From positions 35,490,762 through 35,554,761 of the forward strand of contig JASFXZ010000003.1 in the NCBI GenBank assembly GCA_032209605.1: a stretch of 64,000 bases of DNA. The letters run 5' to 3'. Positions 35,151 through 47,930 of this stretch are shown here, one piece after another (position 1 is the stretch's first letter; the number at the start of each line of letters is the position of its first letter). The DNA is from Mactromeris polynyma. Taxonomy: Eukaryota > Mollusca > Bivalvia > Venerida > Mactridae. The notes under the pieces are model-generated. The model had not been told where the DNA came from, did not search any database, and saw only the letters and a program-made list of their open reading frames with translations. Position numbers and translations under genes: made by a program.

Positions 35151-37929
35151 AACAAAACTTATAAGTGTGCATTTTTAATGCCGAATACATTTTTATTAAT
35201 TAACATTTCTACACGAACATTTGTATATTAGTATATTGTATATGTGTTATAGGCTACGCGTAGATCATCATTCTCGGTTCGAATTTATGGTTTAAATAAC
35301 ACGATGCGTCGAGTCCGGGTGGGTACACACGCTATTAGCCTCTTTCCAATCGGCCAGATCATTTTTAAGTGGGAGCTGCAGTACTATTTTTTTCGGTTCA
35401 TCACATTTTTTTATTTTATTTGTTGAATCTGTGGATTTATGACAGAATATCTTCACACTGATCCATACGATACGGTATATATAAATGATTGAAGAGAGGG
35501 GACTAAAACTAACGAGAAGTGCCATTGAGAACATAAAGCTTCAACTGGGAGGGGTAAATGATTGAAATGGGGAAAAACAAAGGACTGTACGACAGTTGAA
35601 CATGGAGGGAAACATAACAATACAACGACTTCACTGTATTGGAACTGTCAGTAAAAATGTTGGGGTGATAAACCAATTCAATGGCAGTGCCAACTTCGCA
35701 CTTAACAGTTGTGTGGCAAGAATTCCAACACCTGAACGAAAATGGACAAAGTTGGTATGAACTAACGGTAACGTTTATGTTAAACACACAATGAACCAAC
35801 CACGACGTGATAGTAACTCGTGGTGGAAGCCTCACATTAGATCAGTGATATTATAATGTATGATAACGCGTTGTCGTTATGTGTGACACATATCAGGTCA
35901 TTGTTTGCATGCGATCCTTACACAAACGTCACTTATTCGTACAATACTATGAAACAAACTTATTTTATATTCACTAGCTAATACTGTGCTATTACTGCAT
36001 GAATGGAAAGTAACTAGCAGGAAGTCACTTTTGCATTACGTGGAGAGACACCACACCACACCACACCACAACATTGAAATTCTATTAGCTAGCACAAGGT
36101 AGACTTTGTCCGTGTCTGTATTCCTGCTTAGAATTTACTTACATAAATAAAACTGTGTTGCAATGTCTGCTTGTGCCATTTATTGATGCTGCAAACCATA
36201 TAGGAAAATCTCAGTGGGAAATCAGATTCATTTTATTAATACTGGCACGTCATTTACGTATGTAACAAGTTGATGCATTACCCACAAGGGAATACCAGTA
36301 CTGTATATAGTATCGCCTGGAGAGAGCCATTATCATTGATAAACTTGATGTTACAAATCACATAACAAGATACAAAACCTAGTGTTCAGCAATAAGTGTT
36401 TGTACATATGTACCATGCACCTGCATCGAGAACTCTTCATAAGGGACGCTATCCCTTCGAAGTTTGACAATGTTATAACAATTGGCATTTGTCTGGCAGT
36501 CAGTAACCGACCCAGTATTTTATGTTGCCACAGTTACTAAGACGTCATTGTCCCTTAGGAGAAACACACGTTTTCTTTCATACATGCTCAAAATCCACTT
36601 AGATTTGAACGCAATTAGTGATTGCTAAATGAATTTGCACCAACAACTTATGACTGATAATTGTCAGATGTAATGAGAAAAATATCTTAATATTAATAAC
36701 AATATTGTCCACTTAGAATCCCTATAAAAAATGCTTCTCTATTGTTTTGAAGCCTGGGAAATAGACACAAAGTACGAAAAACAAAGAGAGGTAAATTTAA
36801 CTATGTGTATAAACAGTTAGTGCGATAAAGTCATACTTTTGTGACTTCCGCTAAACATGATGTCTGAAGCAGTAGAATGTGTTGACATTGAAGGGCAATC
36901 TACGCATTAATTGATAGGAAGTTCGATGGATATGTGCCAGGAAAACCCACCAAGATCACATCTGATGTAACAAATAAGTCTGATAACGTTTTCATATAAA
37001 ATTAAGTTATCTTTGCTTGACATGATATCTCTTGCAAGGGCAAAACCGGTTTTCTTTTCAAGTGATGTTTTCATTTAATCGTAACAATATAATGCTTGAT
37101 TCTTAAGCACCTGATATCTCCAGAACGTATCTGGAATAAATAAAAACTACAAGACGTGTTCAACAGTTTGAAACCCTCATGTATTTTAAGCGAATGTATT
37201 CAAAATAAATGAAGTAAGATTACATCACAGTCTAGACAAGATTAAATCACCAATATTGTTTCCTGGTACAAGACTGCAGGTAACTTGATTATACCACCTG
37301 CTTTAATCTTATCTAATAAGTTATCAATTAGTAGATTAACTAATTTTCTTCCCGGATAATCTGTGTTGATAACAAAATTATTCTTTTTCTGATTTTCTGA
37401 AATAGTCGAGGTGTTGTAAGGAACATTATTTACAAGCATTTTCTACACTTTATCTAGGAACATAAACACCTATATTGTTCACTTAAGATAATGAAATGTT
37501 TGGAATAAGATGTAATGAAGAAGTGATGAAATATCTGTGTGTTGCTCATTGATTCTATTCAGAAAGAATCTGGATAGTTTTGATAACTACATTTGATTTT
37601 TTTTTCAATTTTAAATCTCCAGGATTTCAGCATTGATAACAATCTCACGTTGGCTTGTAAACACTGCAAGTAATATAAGTCCTTCCGGGCCTGATGTGTT
37701 TGTCTGTCTCAAAATAGTGTTTGCTGTGCTTTGCATACGTTGTCATCTATTTCAAATGTATTGAGGACTCGGAATTGTAAACTATACAAAAGTCAAATTT
37801 AGTTTGAATTTGGATATTTTAATGTCTTATGTGAATAGGAATGCTCATTGACTGCTTTGTTTCTGTGAATCCATTTTCTTTTAGAATCGCGTTTTAAATC
37901 TTAGATTTATGGCCATATAGAATTACACT
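35151..37929. other. no gene seen; ACACC microsatellite at 36050-36070
   Basis: Only a short (CACCA)n run at about 36050-36070 is notable. The minus-strand frames at 35292-35835 show no recognisable domain. Confidence 0.5.
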
Positions 37930-38612
37930 GAACACTTAGTTGTGCAGTTTCCGGCCTCCGTGTGGCCTCCGTGTGGGCACCGTACTGTCGACGTACGGGC
38001 ATAGTACGAATTTTGCGTTAACGTGGCACTCTCGAGAGAACCATAAAACTGTAAGGTACGGCCGCACGCGTTCTTTTGGGTAGCTTGTTGTTCCACGAGT
38101 GCATGGCAGCAGCTCGGGCTTTTAAAGGGGGAAAGGGCGTTCCCACGGGAAATTGCAAAGGCACATTCATTGTGGTCTGTGACTTTGACGTGCCAAGATG
38201 CCATCTATACCTCTACAGTTGGGAGTCTTACAACTATGACCGAAACTGGAGCATGAATACGTAACGTGAACATCTTAACTTAAAATGATATCAGTGTGCA
38301 AGGGAAGCGCCTTCCAAACGACTCGACAACGTATTGCTGCCGCCTTGTTGCCGCTTTACGAGTATCGCGTGGTGACCATAACTTCTTACGGCGCCTGCAA
38401 TATAACCATGCGATCACTGTGCTACGCCGAGCGGCACAACTATTGCAAACGTACGAGTCTCTTGCGGTCTTATGGAAACAAAAATCGTATGCCCCCGACA
38501 GCCGTACTGCGACCGTACGCTGCTCGTACTTGCCAAGTTTTCCCCGCGGTCTCACAACATGTATCGACCTGCGGTGACCGCAGTGGACTGTGACTGAGCT
38601 CCAAATCTCCAA
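37930..38612. other. GC-rich, CpG-rich island of unknown nature
   Basis: The segment abruptly becomes GC- and CpG-rich, with many GTACG/CGTAC motifs (GCACCGTACTGTCGACGTAC, CCGTACTGCGACCGTACG). Three overlapping open frames of about 93-110 codons occur on both strands, as expected when stop codons become rare. None looks like a known protein. An inserted DNA transposon remnant is the likeliest explanation; an unmethylated promoter island is the alternative. Confidence 0.5.
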
Positions 38613-40323
38613 GAATGGGTATCTAAAGCTTCGTCATATATTTCACTCGCTCAATTCTTCAAACTCAGACTCTGCAGAGTAAATTTTGAGTGCAGAATGG
38701 CGAGAAACGGTTATAATTTCAGGCCCTGAACTCGGCATATAATACAACACTTCAATATGGTAAAGTGTCTGCTTGAATGTCGGCATAGACGATGGGAGGA
38801 ATTCAACTTCAGACTAATCCCAATTCCAATCTATTTAGTTTTATTTTAACCCATTCTTAATTAATTTTCTCTGTTCTCCCATTTTCCTGTTTTTGTTTGG
38901 TTTTGTGTTACTCCCGCATCCCAATTCTTTAAGGCTGTCCTGTTTTATGAAATCTGCCTTCTAATCTTAGTCCCTTCATACAATGTAGCAATCTGCAACA
39001 TATTTACAGGACTTACAATTTATCGTGCTCTCAAATTAAGTGATGATTTTTATGTCAAGATTTGCATGATTGCATATATTAACATATAGGGTTATGTCGA
39101 TATCATTCTACGAATACATTATATTAACTATGTAATGTCTCCAGTTTTGGAACCAAACGTATATTACATATAATATGACCTTACTACACTCTGTATTATA
39201 TATATTGTAACATATTGTGCGTGGGCCGGTGGCTTTATATTTCACAATAAATTGAATTGACAGTTGAATACAAGGGCGCATTCTATAATACACATACCAT
39301 TTGTTTGAAGACTACGTATCACTGAAACTGTAATAAAAACACTTCAGGCTCAGCATTTTACGGAAATTTAATGAAAATTTCTAATTTTCTTGAACGATGT
39401 TTGTGCAGATTATTAAAATTTCAAATTGGAGATTTTTCTCCCGACTTGAAATCTGATGGATGGAGAAAAATGGTAATCATGAGTTTAGAAACATTAGAGG
39501 CATTCATAATTTTACGTTGAAATTATTCGAATTTGATTGCAAAAACTAATTCCTACTTGAAAATATTTTGGTAGAATACAATTACTGAACTTCAGAAAGT
39601 TCCGCTGCGAAAACATGTTTACTCTTGAAACCTACACGCTCATTATGCACCAAACAATATGTTGGGAGCCACAAGTTAATCAAGCTTCTGCCCATAACCG
39701 GTCACAATATATAACACAAATTGAATAAGACACAATGCAAGGTTGTTGGTATGTCTATAAGGTAACATCCTGAATGTATGCCAATACAATTACACCATTG
39801 ATAACCAGTGTACTGTAATCATTGCATACGTGTTCAATTGCATAAAAATAACCTTTGAAAACCAATCCATGTATTTGGGTGAAACTGTTCAATGTGTTGA
39901 TAAAGGCGAACGAGATTGTAAGCCATTTGAAGACACCTTTGCAACTAATTAATTTGTTGCAAACATCGATGATGCTCAAGGGCGCAAAACGAAAACGTTT
40001 CCATGGAAACTTTTGACAAACAACATCTGAGTATTAAATTGTGCATCTATTTTCTGCCAGTCTTTACAGTAAAGTATTTGGATGATTGCTCTAAAATAAG
40101 TGCAGACAATGGATATACCAGGTTTATTCTCTTTGATGAACTACTTATAGTAAATCTGGTTCCATCTTTATTCATCTTGGTAGATAATGCGTTTCAGATT
40201 AGAGTTTGATTTACAGCTTGTGTGTTTCATAGGTGTTTGGAAATATATAGAATTTATTTTCATTTATAATGACATCATTTTTTTTTATCAATATTAAAAT
40301 GCTAACAAGTACCACTGTGTAGT
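38613..40323. other. no gene seen
   Basis: AT-rich. No supported feature. Confidence 0.5.
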
Positions 40324-40507
40324 GTTGTGGGGTTAGACAGCCGCCCGGTTAGCTCAGTCGTTAGAGCGCCGTACGTGTGTTAGGGGGTGTGGGTTCGAGC
40401 CCAAAATCGGGCGCACCTTTTCCCCTTGATTTACTTTAATGGTGACAGCGGTGTTTGACGGTCCACGGTGGTTGAACCTCAAATGCCGGAAGAGTGAGGA
40501 ATGAAGT
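40324..40507 (+). mobile_element. tRNA-derived SINE, tandem copy 1
   Basis: GCCCGGT (40343-40349) pairs with ATCGGGC (40406-40412) as an intact acceptor stem. TTAGCTCAGTCGTTAGAG is the A box/D arm and GGGTTCGAGCCC (40391-40402) the B box/T arm. The anticodon loop lacks the normal U33 and the T stem is imperfect, so it is a SINE head rather than a working tRNA. The tail runs into an almost identical start at 40508. Confidence 0.8.
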
Positions 40508-40610
40508 CGTGTGGGGTTAGACGGCCGCCCGGTTAGCTCAGTCGGTAGAGCGCCGTACTAGTGTTTAGGTGGTCGTGGGTTCGAGCCTCACATCGGAAGC
40601 ACTTTTTCAA
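40508..40610 (+). mobile_element. tRNA-derived SINE, tandem copy 2
   Basis: The sequence GTGTGGGGTTAGACGGCC-GCCCGGTTAGCTCAGTCG repeats the start of copy 1 at an offset of 184 bases. The anticodon loop CTAGTGT would place AGT (Thr) in the anticodon position. The B box is GGGTTCGAGCCT. The 3' acceptor strand is broken (ATCGGAAGC). Confidence 0.8.
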
Positions 40611-40825
40611 CTTGATTACTTGAACTATATGATATTAGAGGATACATTCATTGTCTTGATTTACCGATGTTTGTTGACTGAACAAAGATCTGAATTTAGT
40701 TTTATCTTGAAATACTATAATTAATAAAATCACTAAAAATCTTCATATTCTTCGTATTACAAAAAAAAATTGAGAAATTTTCCAGGGAAGCTAGATCAAT
40801 TTTAGTATAACTGTTTTTGTGACAC

Positions 40826-41002
40826 CAGTCGCACCTCTTTCATTCGAATTAATCGGGTCAGGAATTTTATTTCGAATAATACATGGTTTCGAAAAGTCCA
40901 TTTAATTTTGACGTGTCTAAGAAAAAATTCGGGCACTAATATTTATTTCGGATGATAGTATGTATTTAGATTGAAGGTTGTCGAATAAACGAGGTCCAAC
41001 TG
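40826..41002. mobile_element. Pogo/Tigger-like MITE, copy 2
   Basis: CAGTCGCACCTCTTTCATTC on the left and, read inward from the right, CAGTTGGACCTCGTTTATTC form the ends. The interior (ACATGGTTTCGAAAAG, TTCGGGCACTAATATTTATT) matches copy 1 at 19539. The right flank keeps TA; the left flank is mutated. Confidence 0.8.
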
Positions 41003-41004
41003 TA

Positions 41005-41892
41005 CTTAAATTATTACGGGCGACTTGGTGCAGTGTACCAAAAGTTTAACGTGTGAAAGCATTTAACAGTACCCAGTGAAACATAAACGATTTAAGAGCA
41101 CTTATTTACGATTTTTTTTACCATAACAGTTTGTTAGCATAAAGCGCAGGGCGCAATCATGAATTATAAATATTTATGCGAGACTTTCACAATTTAACAA
41201 TTTTCAGCATGCATTGTACGAAGATGTTATCTCAAATTTAGGACTAATTTCCTTCCCTTCCCCATGTCCTCTTACTCTGGTATTAAATACAGAGAATAAT
41301 GGTTACATATAATTACTAGAAATCTCATTGTTCCCTAGGTGGTATTGTATAACCTAATACATAACATAAAAATAATAACAAAATAATCCATCCTTGTGAG
41401 ACTGCCAATTGATTCCTGAAGTTTGCTTCTAACTACCAGACTTGTAATATGATGGCAAACATTAGTCAACTAACCATCAGTAAATCAAGTCAATGCATCA
41501 TCCGATTTCATGTAGGGGTACTTGTTAGTACTCTAATTTCCAGTCTAATTTCAGAGAGAAAATCACACTGAGAAAGGTGATATTAAATTTTGATGGAACG
41601 GTAAAGCAATGTAATAATATCCGAGGGAAATGGTGAAATATATTGAGAGTGAAAAAGTACACCCGTTGTTATAAGGGTATAATATATAGCCCCCATAAAA
41701 TGAATGAGGTAGGCTCATTGTTTTACCTGACCTATGTAATGTGTAAGGAGTATGGCACTATGGAATCACAATTTCATTTTGCATTCTTTTTTTGGTCGGT
41801 GGAATTTTACGCCTCTTTTTAACAGTATTTCAGTTACGTACGTACATCAGTTTACACAAACAGTGTCTATGGGTACCAACGAGTATTTACAT
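41005..41892. other. no gene seen
   Basis: No supported feature. Confidence 0.5.
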
Positions 41893-42008
41893 GTACGTCC
41901 GCAAGCAACTGATAACTTGTAGATGACACGTGACTTTGGATAAATTATCTTCAGTCAAATTGTCACGGAGAACATGTCGTCTGAGGTTCGCTTCCACGAC
42001 TTCCAGAC
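41893..42008 (-). mobile_element. SINE fragment, minus strand
   Basis: GTCCGCAAGCAACTGATAAC is the reverse complement of the body motif GTTATCAGTTGCTTGCGGAC. Next to it TTCAGTCAAATTGTCACGGA and GAGGTTCGCTTCCACGAC correspond to the region after, and including, the B box. The A box is not preserved. The copy abuts the 42009 duplication. Confidence 0.75.
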
Positions 42009-42380
42009 TATACATCGAGTGTTCTATAGATTGAGTCATCTTGTGGTATTTTGTATAATACCCCATGCCATTAAAACGTAACTAAAATTGTCCACATTAT
42101 ACGGAAATAATTATATCTTACTTATCAAACATAGTTTCCTCAATCAATGATTTTATATGAATACTAGGGCCATAGTCTAATTTCTTTATGATGAATGAAT
42201 GACACATATGTAACAATAAAACGCGTTTACCACAAAATGAAGGTTTAAGTGAAATAACTGCGTTTTTAATGGCGTTAAGTATATACATGTACGTACATGT
42301 AACAGATTACTGATCAATTATGATAACGAAAACAATACGGTTTTCACAAATGTTCATTTTTGCCGCAAACTGCTGTAAAC
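42009..42380 (+). repeat. Direct repeat, left copy (about 370 bp)
   Basis: It runs from TACATCGAGTGTTCTATAGA to CGCAAACTGCTGTAAAC. The matching copy starts 875 bases later. The two differ at scattered sites and small indels (about 95% alike by eye). It contains ACATGTACGTACATGT, a 16-base palindrome. Confidence 0.92.
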
Positions 42381-42883
42381 AAACCAGAGATTATATCATA
42401 AGTTACTGCAGTAATGTAAAGAGATCTTATATTTCATAAAGTATCTAATTGCGTTTTCCACGCAATAAGTCCTTCAAATCTGAATTACAAGTCTGATATT
42501 TCGGGCAAAGCCCCATCATGTTACTGTCTATAAATTCTTATACATAAATGTAAATACAGCTTTGAATATTGTTTTGTTCTCAAAGAAAGACAGTCTTAAG
42601 GTAAACAATTGTCAACGTAGTTTTCACATCAGACTTTAAACATATTTTACAATAACAAGAACACGTTGAAAAAATCAAACATTATGTTGGCTGTGAGGAC
42701 AAATATTGACTGAACCTTCTTTGTGTATTTCGTTATGTAAGAATTCCCTGACATCAATGAAACGTGACACAAATAATACACTAAAAGTTGCCTAATGAAT
42801 GAAAATGTTTATATAACATGGGACAATAATCTGAAACACAATGAGGACATAAAAAAGTAAAAAAATAGGTCAATAAATATTAC

Positions 42884-43256
42884 CATACATCGAGTGTTCT
42901 ATAGATTCAGTCGTCCGGTGTCATTTTGTATAATACCCCATGCCATTAAAAACGTAACTTAATTGCCACATTATACGGAAATAATTATATCTTACTTATC
43001 AAACATGATTTCCTTAATCAATGATTTTATATGAATACTAGGGCCATAGTTTAATTTCTTTATGATGAATGATTTACACATATGTAACAATAAAACGCGT
43101 TTACCACAAAATGAAAGTTTAAGTGAAATAACTGCGTTTTTAATGTCGTTAAGTATATACATGTACGTACATGTAACAGATTACTGATCAATTATGATAA
43201 CGAAAACAATACGGTTTTCACAAATGTTCAATTTTGCCGCAAACTGCTGTAAACAA
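42884..43256 (+). repeat. Direct repeat, right copy (about 370 bp)
   Basis: Same content as 42009-42380, with a more diverged first 70 bases. The region between the copies (about 500 bases) has no coding capacity. It is either a 1.4-copy tandem duplication with an 875-base period or a very small terminal-repeat retrotransposon; no tRNA-primer site was seen. Confidence 0.92.
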
Positions 43257-43720
43257 CTCATAAATCAAACAGGGGAATATCTCCTGCCAAACCATAAGGG
43301 AGAACAAGCAGCGACTATTTGGATCTCAAACTGATCTTATATTCAAACCGACAGTCATCTGCTCTAAATAACAATACAGACACCAAAACGAATAAGCCAA
43401 AAGAAAATATTTTTGATGCATGTAAATTCAAAAAAGCAATTCCATTTGATTCAGTGCTATAATACTTTTATTGACAGAATACATCTAGCATTACGTTAAA
43501 TATCAGGAAAGAAATTGCTTGTAAACTTACTGACAATAAATGGGGATTAAGTGTGAGTCAATGAACCTATAAATATCCTATTAAATCAGCAGGCATAATA
43601 CCTTCTCTGAGGTTAGTACCACTATTATATATAAACAATGATCAAACATAATATGTAGTCCAATATTAGTTCAGTGAACCCGTTAGCTATCAGCTTCTTT
43701 AATCAACAATATAATGGTAA

Positions 43721-44005
43721 CAAGAAATATCTTGAAAAAAGATGGTCGGCGCAATTTGAAGGTTAAGATTGGTTGTGCAACATACACAATGCCGAGATGT
43801 TATGATTGCTGGTCACTCCAGATCTAAAATGGATTTCGGTAAATTCACGTACCCTTTATCGAAATGTTAACCAATTCGCGTCAATGTAACAAACGTTGTT
43901 CGGTTGAAGAGAAATTGCCTCGGTGGTTAACGTAAGATTTGATTGGTTTACACAACACTGATATGCAAATAGCCAAACCATGTTAGTACGGCTGTGCCGA
44001 AAAAT
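43721..44005 (+). repeat. Dispersed repeat family A, copy 2 (most complete)
   Basis: It begins CAAGAAATATCTTGAAAA, then GATGGTCGGCGCAATTTGAA, TGCTGGTCACTCCAGATC, GTTCGGTTGAAGAGAAATTG and CATGTTAGTACGGCTGTGCC, ending GAAAAA. It contains ATGCAAAT, the POU octamer. It is the reference for the family in this window. Confidence 0.85.
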
Positions 44006-45778
44006 ACAAAGACTTAATAAATGCTTTTTAATCTTGACACATTTACTGCATGTTATCTGACGTAGTTTATGCATGTTTCTTGTGACTCTATCAGAGAAGA
44101 TGTTAAGAGTTAAATAAAAAATAAAATCGTTCAATGGCATCAGCGTTTAACAGTCATTTAAATAACACATTTCTTGACACAATTATCTGACACATCGCTA
44201 ACATACAATTACAACCGCCAATAATAAAAGCGGAATAAATTGGTATAAACATTCTGTGTTTTTGGGCAAACAGGGTCAAAAGTCTAGTGTGCTTAAATGA
44301 CGGGGCATAATCGTAAACAAACTTTAAATGGTGCAGAAAATGAATCTTCCAAGGTATGAACAGGCTGTGTTTTGGATTACCGCTTTTCAATGACCCATTG
44401 TGAGGAAATGTAGAGGCTTCAGATCCAGGTAAGAGTACAAGGTAAGGGGATACTGCCAAACCAGACATACTGTCTGCAAAGAAGAATAAATCTTGAAAAT
44501 AGATAAGATTTGAATGGGAATATAATGTTGTATTTCCAGGAATTGGTCAATGTAAAATGTCTGTTGATAATGATCGTAAGGTTCAAGAACAACAATCCTG
44601 AATGAGCTGTCCAAGTAAAACATCGGGAACATAACATAATTAATATCATCAAAGTCTGGACGCATGAAGACAAAGGTTAAATGCTTCCAGAATAATCTCT
44701 TCTGAACCTAGACCAAACATTAGACTTCGACAAAGACTTGCTCTATGGTTTAATACGTTATTTCTCTTCACATTCCTCCAACTGGTGAGCGAATGGAGAG
44801 CACAACTGTCGAATCGGAGGGATCCGCTTAATAATCTTTTCTGTGATGATTTGTAATAAGATAATACTTAACAAGTCATTCGTTCTCCACACTACATGTG
44901 TGGAAGTTGCCACTTGCGTGTCTACAGAAGAAGTTGACACTTACTCGTTAGAAACGCAGGTATAGTGTGTAGGTCAACAAGCGAAACAAAGGTATACCGT
45001 CTAGGTCGACATGCCGCCGTATTACACTGAACTGCTTTCAAGTGACGCTAAAGCCACCGCCCCAACCATACTACATGTATGTTACTTTCGTTATACACTT
45101 ACCTATAATTAGAAGCCCACCAGGTAGCCAGTCTAAGTTCATCATTTAGCCGTAGAGAAATCATCCATCAAAACTAGCAATTATCTATCAATCAACACAA
45201 TAAGTTCCTTATCGCTATATGTTCAGGTTCACTTACAGGAGAACCGATGATTACTGCTCATTCCCTGCAGGAAATACTATTGTATTAGTTATATTATCAT
45301 TACGACTATTGTCTGCTTGATAATATGTTACAACCTGAATACGCGACCAGGGTGACATTAAATGAAAATCATACAAGTTAATGTTATTCATTTACCTCAA
45401 ATATTTCAAAATCATTTCTTTTTAACGGAATATTTGCCAATCAGCAAAATCAGCCAATTTTTATTCTTGATTTAACGGGTACAATAATAACCACAGGTCG
45501 GCAGTGAAAGCGGAAGCATGAATTATAAGCCACCCCGGTTTTAGATAAACGCGAGGCGTCGCTTCTTCTAGTACCCTACTGGAGCGTGGTCCCAAATCAC
45601 CTCGCCTCGATTTTGCTCGTTACCGGTCTAATATTAAATTTCCCCCGTTGAAAAATGGGCCAGGGATAATTTTACAACGTTGAAAATTGAGTACGACAAT
45701 GCCAACTTTCTCACATAAAGAGACAGGTCAGGACTGGGACTGGGTCAGTTTTACAACGTTACCTCTTTCTGGCTACAA
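44006..45778. other. no gene seen
   Basis: Minus-strand frames at 44154-44673 overlap each other in different frames and show no recognisable domain. Confidence 0.45.
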
Positions 45779-45930
45779 CGCCTCCATGGTCTAGTGGGTA
45801 AGGTAGTCGACTTGTTATCACAAAACATATCACCGCTTTAGGGCCATTGAGAGAGTCCCAATACAGATCAGTCTCATTATTTGAGATACTCGTAATTGCC
45901 ATGTTCCTACGGAGGATCAAAACCTTGTAC
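45779..45930 (+). repeat. tRNA-derived SINE fragment, degenerate
   Basis: CCTCCATGGTCTAGTGGGTA followed by AGGTAGTCGACTTGTTATC reads like an A box and anticodon region. GGAGGATCAAAACCTTG near 45912 resembles a B box but lies about 120 bases away, so the copy is interrupted or rearranged. Confidence 0.45.
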
Positions 45931-47613
45931 TGGTTGTTCACAGGAACGACGGTTAGGTAAACTGTCGGAATTGAACCACAATATTGTTAAAATCAGTGTC
46001 GGGGTCAACTTTCTACGTTGAACAAATTGTCATTTACTCCAGATGTAATTTTTATGTTACACAGGCATAAAACGGTCAAAAAGTTATTGTGAGATAGGCA
46101 GCGCGGACAATGCGCTGCAATAGAAAGGCGACTCTAGTAAAGTGTCTTGTTACGATATTGTCATGATAAGTAAATATTAGCTATCATACCTGGTATATTG
46201 ACCAAATAAATGTCTCATATGTTATATGACTAGGTGACAAAAATCAGCATCGTGAGATATTTTTCCAAGTGATGTTTTCATAAAGTCCTCACCTCCGTGT
46301 ATGCCCCAGGAAACAGTCAGAATAGAAACTGGCAAAATAGCAACATTTGTTCTCTTTAATCATTTCTATTACACTGACAACAAGTCAATTACATACGTAT
46401 AGCCAGACAAACAGACACGTTAACTCGAAACCAATAAGTCTTTCCAGTTTTATGACTAATTACTCCTGTCAAGTGCAAACATTGTATGCCAAAGATTGTC
46501 AAAGACTTGACAGTGAGTACAAGCTATGTTGCCTAAATTTCCAAGTCTGGTTCAAAAAACCTCACTAGATTGTATGCGCATCATACTGTTCATGAATTAC
46601 AAGTTTAACAATTGCTGGCTTGTGGAAAAAAAGTACATAGTATATGCTCAGCAGCAGGCAAATTACAGAGAACTACAATTTTATACAAACACAATTATTT
46701 CGAGATCATGGTTAGTGTTGTTGGTGTTTTGAAATTGCCCATTTCTCAGATCCATGCGGATATAAAATATGTCCTACACTGTATATCTGATTTCTTTTTT
46801 AATGTTGAAACATCGTTTGTTGTGAATTAGTAAAAAAAATTAACCTTAATAACTATTCTCGGTACACAATATTGGTTATACTGTATATTGTAGAAATTAA
46901 CTCTACCAGCCAGTTCCTACATTTCTATCACCTTAGACCTAAACAGAGAATAATCTAAGAACTAATGCTGTAAATTAATCTCATGGGAGACACTAGTGAC
47001 CCATTTTTGGAAAGGAAGAAACCCAATTAAATTAACAGAAGCTTGTGTAAAAACCAAAGTGTGAATTATCGAGACGTCGTAGACACCTTGAATGATCGCA
47101 TTTTATTTTTAGAACCCGAACAATTCTGCGATGAAACTAGGACAATAAAAAGGATTAATGGTTACATAATTGAGAATATTTGAATAACAGCTTTTAGAGG
47201 AAGTCAGCCGTTTTTAACGATTTTTCATCAAAGCCAGAGTTATAGCATCTATAATACACCAATATATTCTCTACTGGTCCACAATATGCATATCTTTACT
47301 CCATTTGGCAACCATGCCATGTCAGTTGTGTCACATAGTTTGGTGAGTTTCTCGGAGCAGAACGATATGGTCAAGTAGGTTGCTGGCAACATATTGTCAA
47401 AGTTTAAAAAACGAAAACGTCTAGAGAAAAATTCTGAATGACCCATTTACATATCCCAATATATGATCATGCATATTTATGAGCAGTGTTTTTATACAAT
47501 GGAGATGGTGACACACTAATGTACCCGTCATATCAAAGTAAAGGTATGGCTAATACCAGATTAAATGGCAACATTAAGCAGCATACTTACACTTTTCTTA
47601 ATTTCACGAACTT
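45931..47613. other. no gene seen
   Basis: No supported feature. Confidence 0.5.
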
Positions 47614-47930
47614 GTTTTTCGGCGCAGCCCTACTAACATGAGTTTGCTAGAATCATATAAGTGTTGTGTAAATCAATCAAATCTTACGTTAACCACCAAT
47701 GCCATTTCTCTTTAACCGTATAACGTTTGTAACCTTGACGCGAAATGGTTATCCTTTCGATAAGGGGTACGTTACCTTACCGAAATCCACTGAATTTCGG
47801 TAAATTTACCGAAATCCATTTTGGATCTGGGGTGACCAGCAATCGTAACATCTCGGCATTTTTTATGTTGCACAACACATCTAAACCTTCAAATTGCACC
47901 GACCATCTGTTTTCAAGATATTTCTTGTTT
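47614..47930 (-). repeat. Dispersed repeat family A, copy 3
   Basis: In reverse orientation: TTTTTCGGCGCAGCCCTACT, ATCTTACGTTAACCACCAAT, GGATCTGGGGTGACCAGCAA, AAATTGCACCGACCATCTG and CAAGATATTTCTTG. A frame of 98 codons (47745-48041) starts inside it and is not considered real. Confidence 0.82.

Noticed and set aside
38280..38612. Opposed frames of 93-110 codons in the GC-rich island
   Set aside because: High GC lowers stop frequency in all frames; none resembles a known protein.
40343..40412. Functional tRNA gene
   Set aside because: The acceptor stem is intact, but the anticodon loop lacks U33, the T stem is imperfect, and the unit repeats in a SINE context.
42009..43256. LTR retrotransposon
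   Set aside because: No primer-binding site, TG...CA ends or coding interior were seen; a local duplication explains the repeats as well.
44154..44673. Set of overlapping minus-strand frames of 84-104 codons
   Set aside because: Different frames overlap each other, there is no recognisable domain, and no convincing splice signals were seen.
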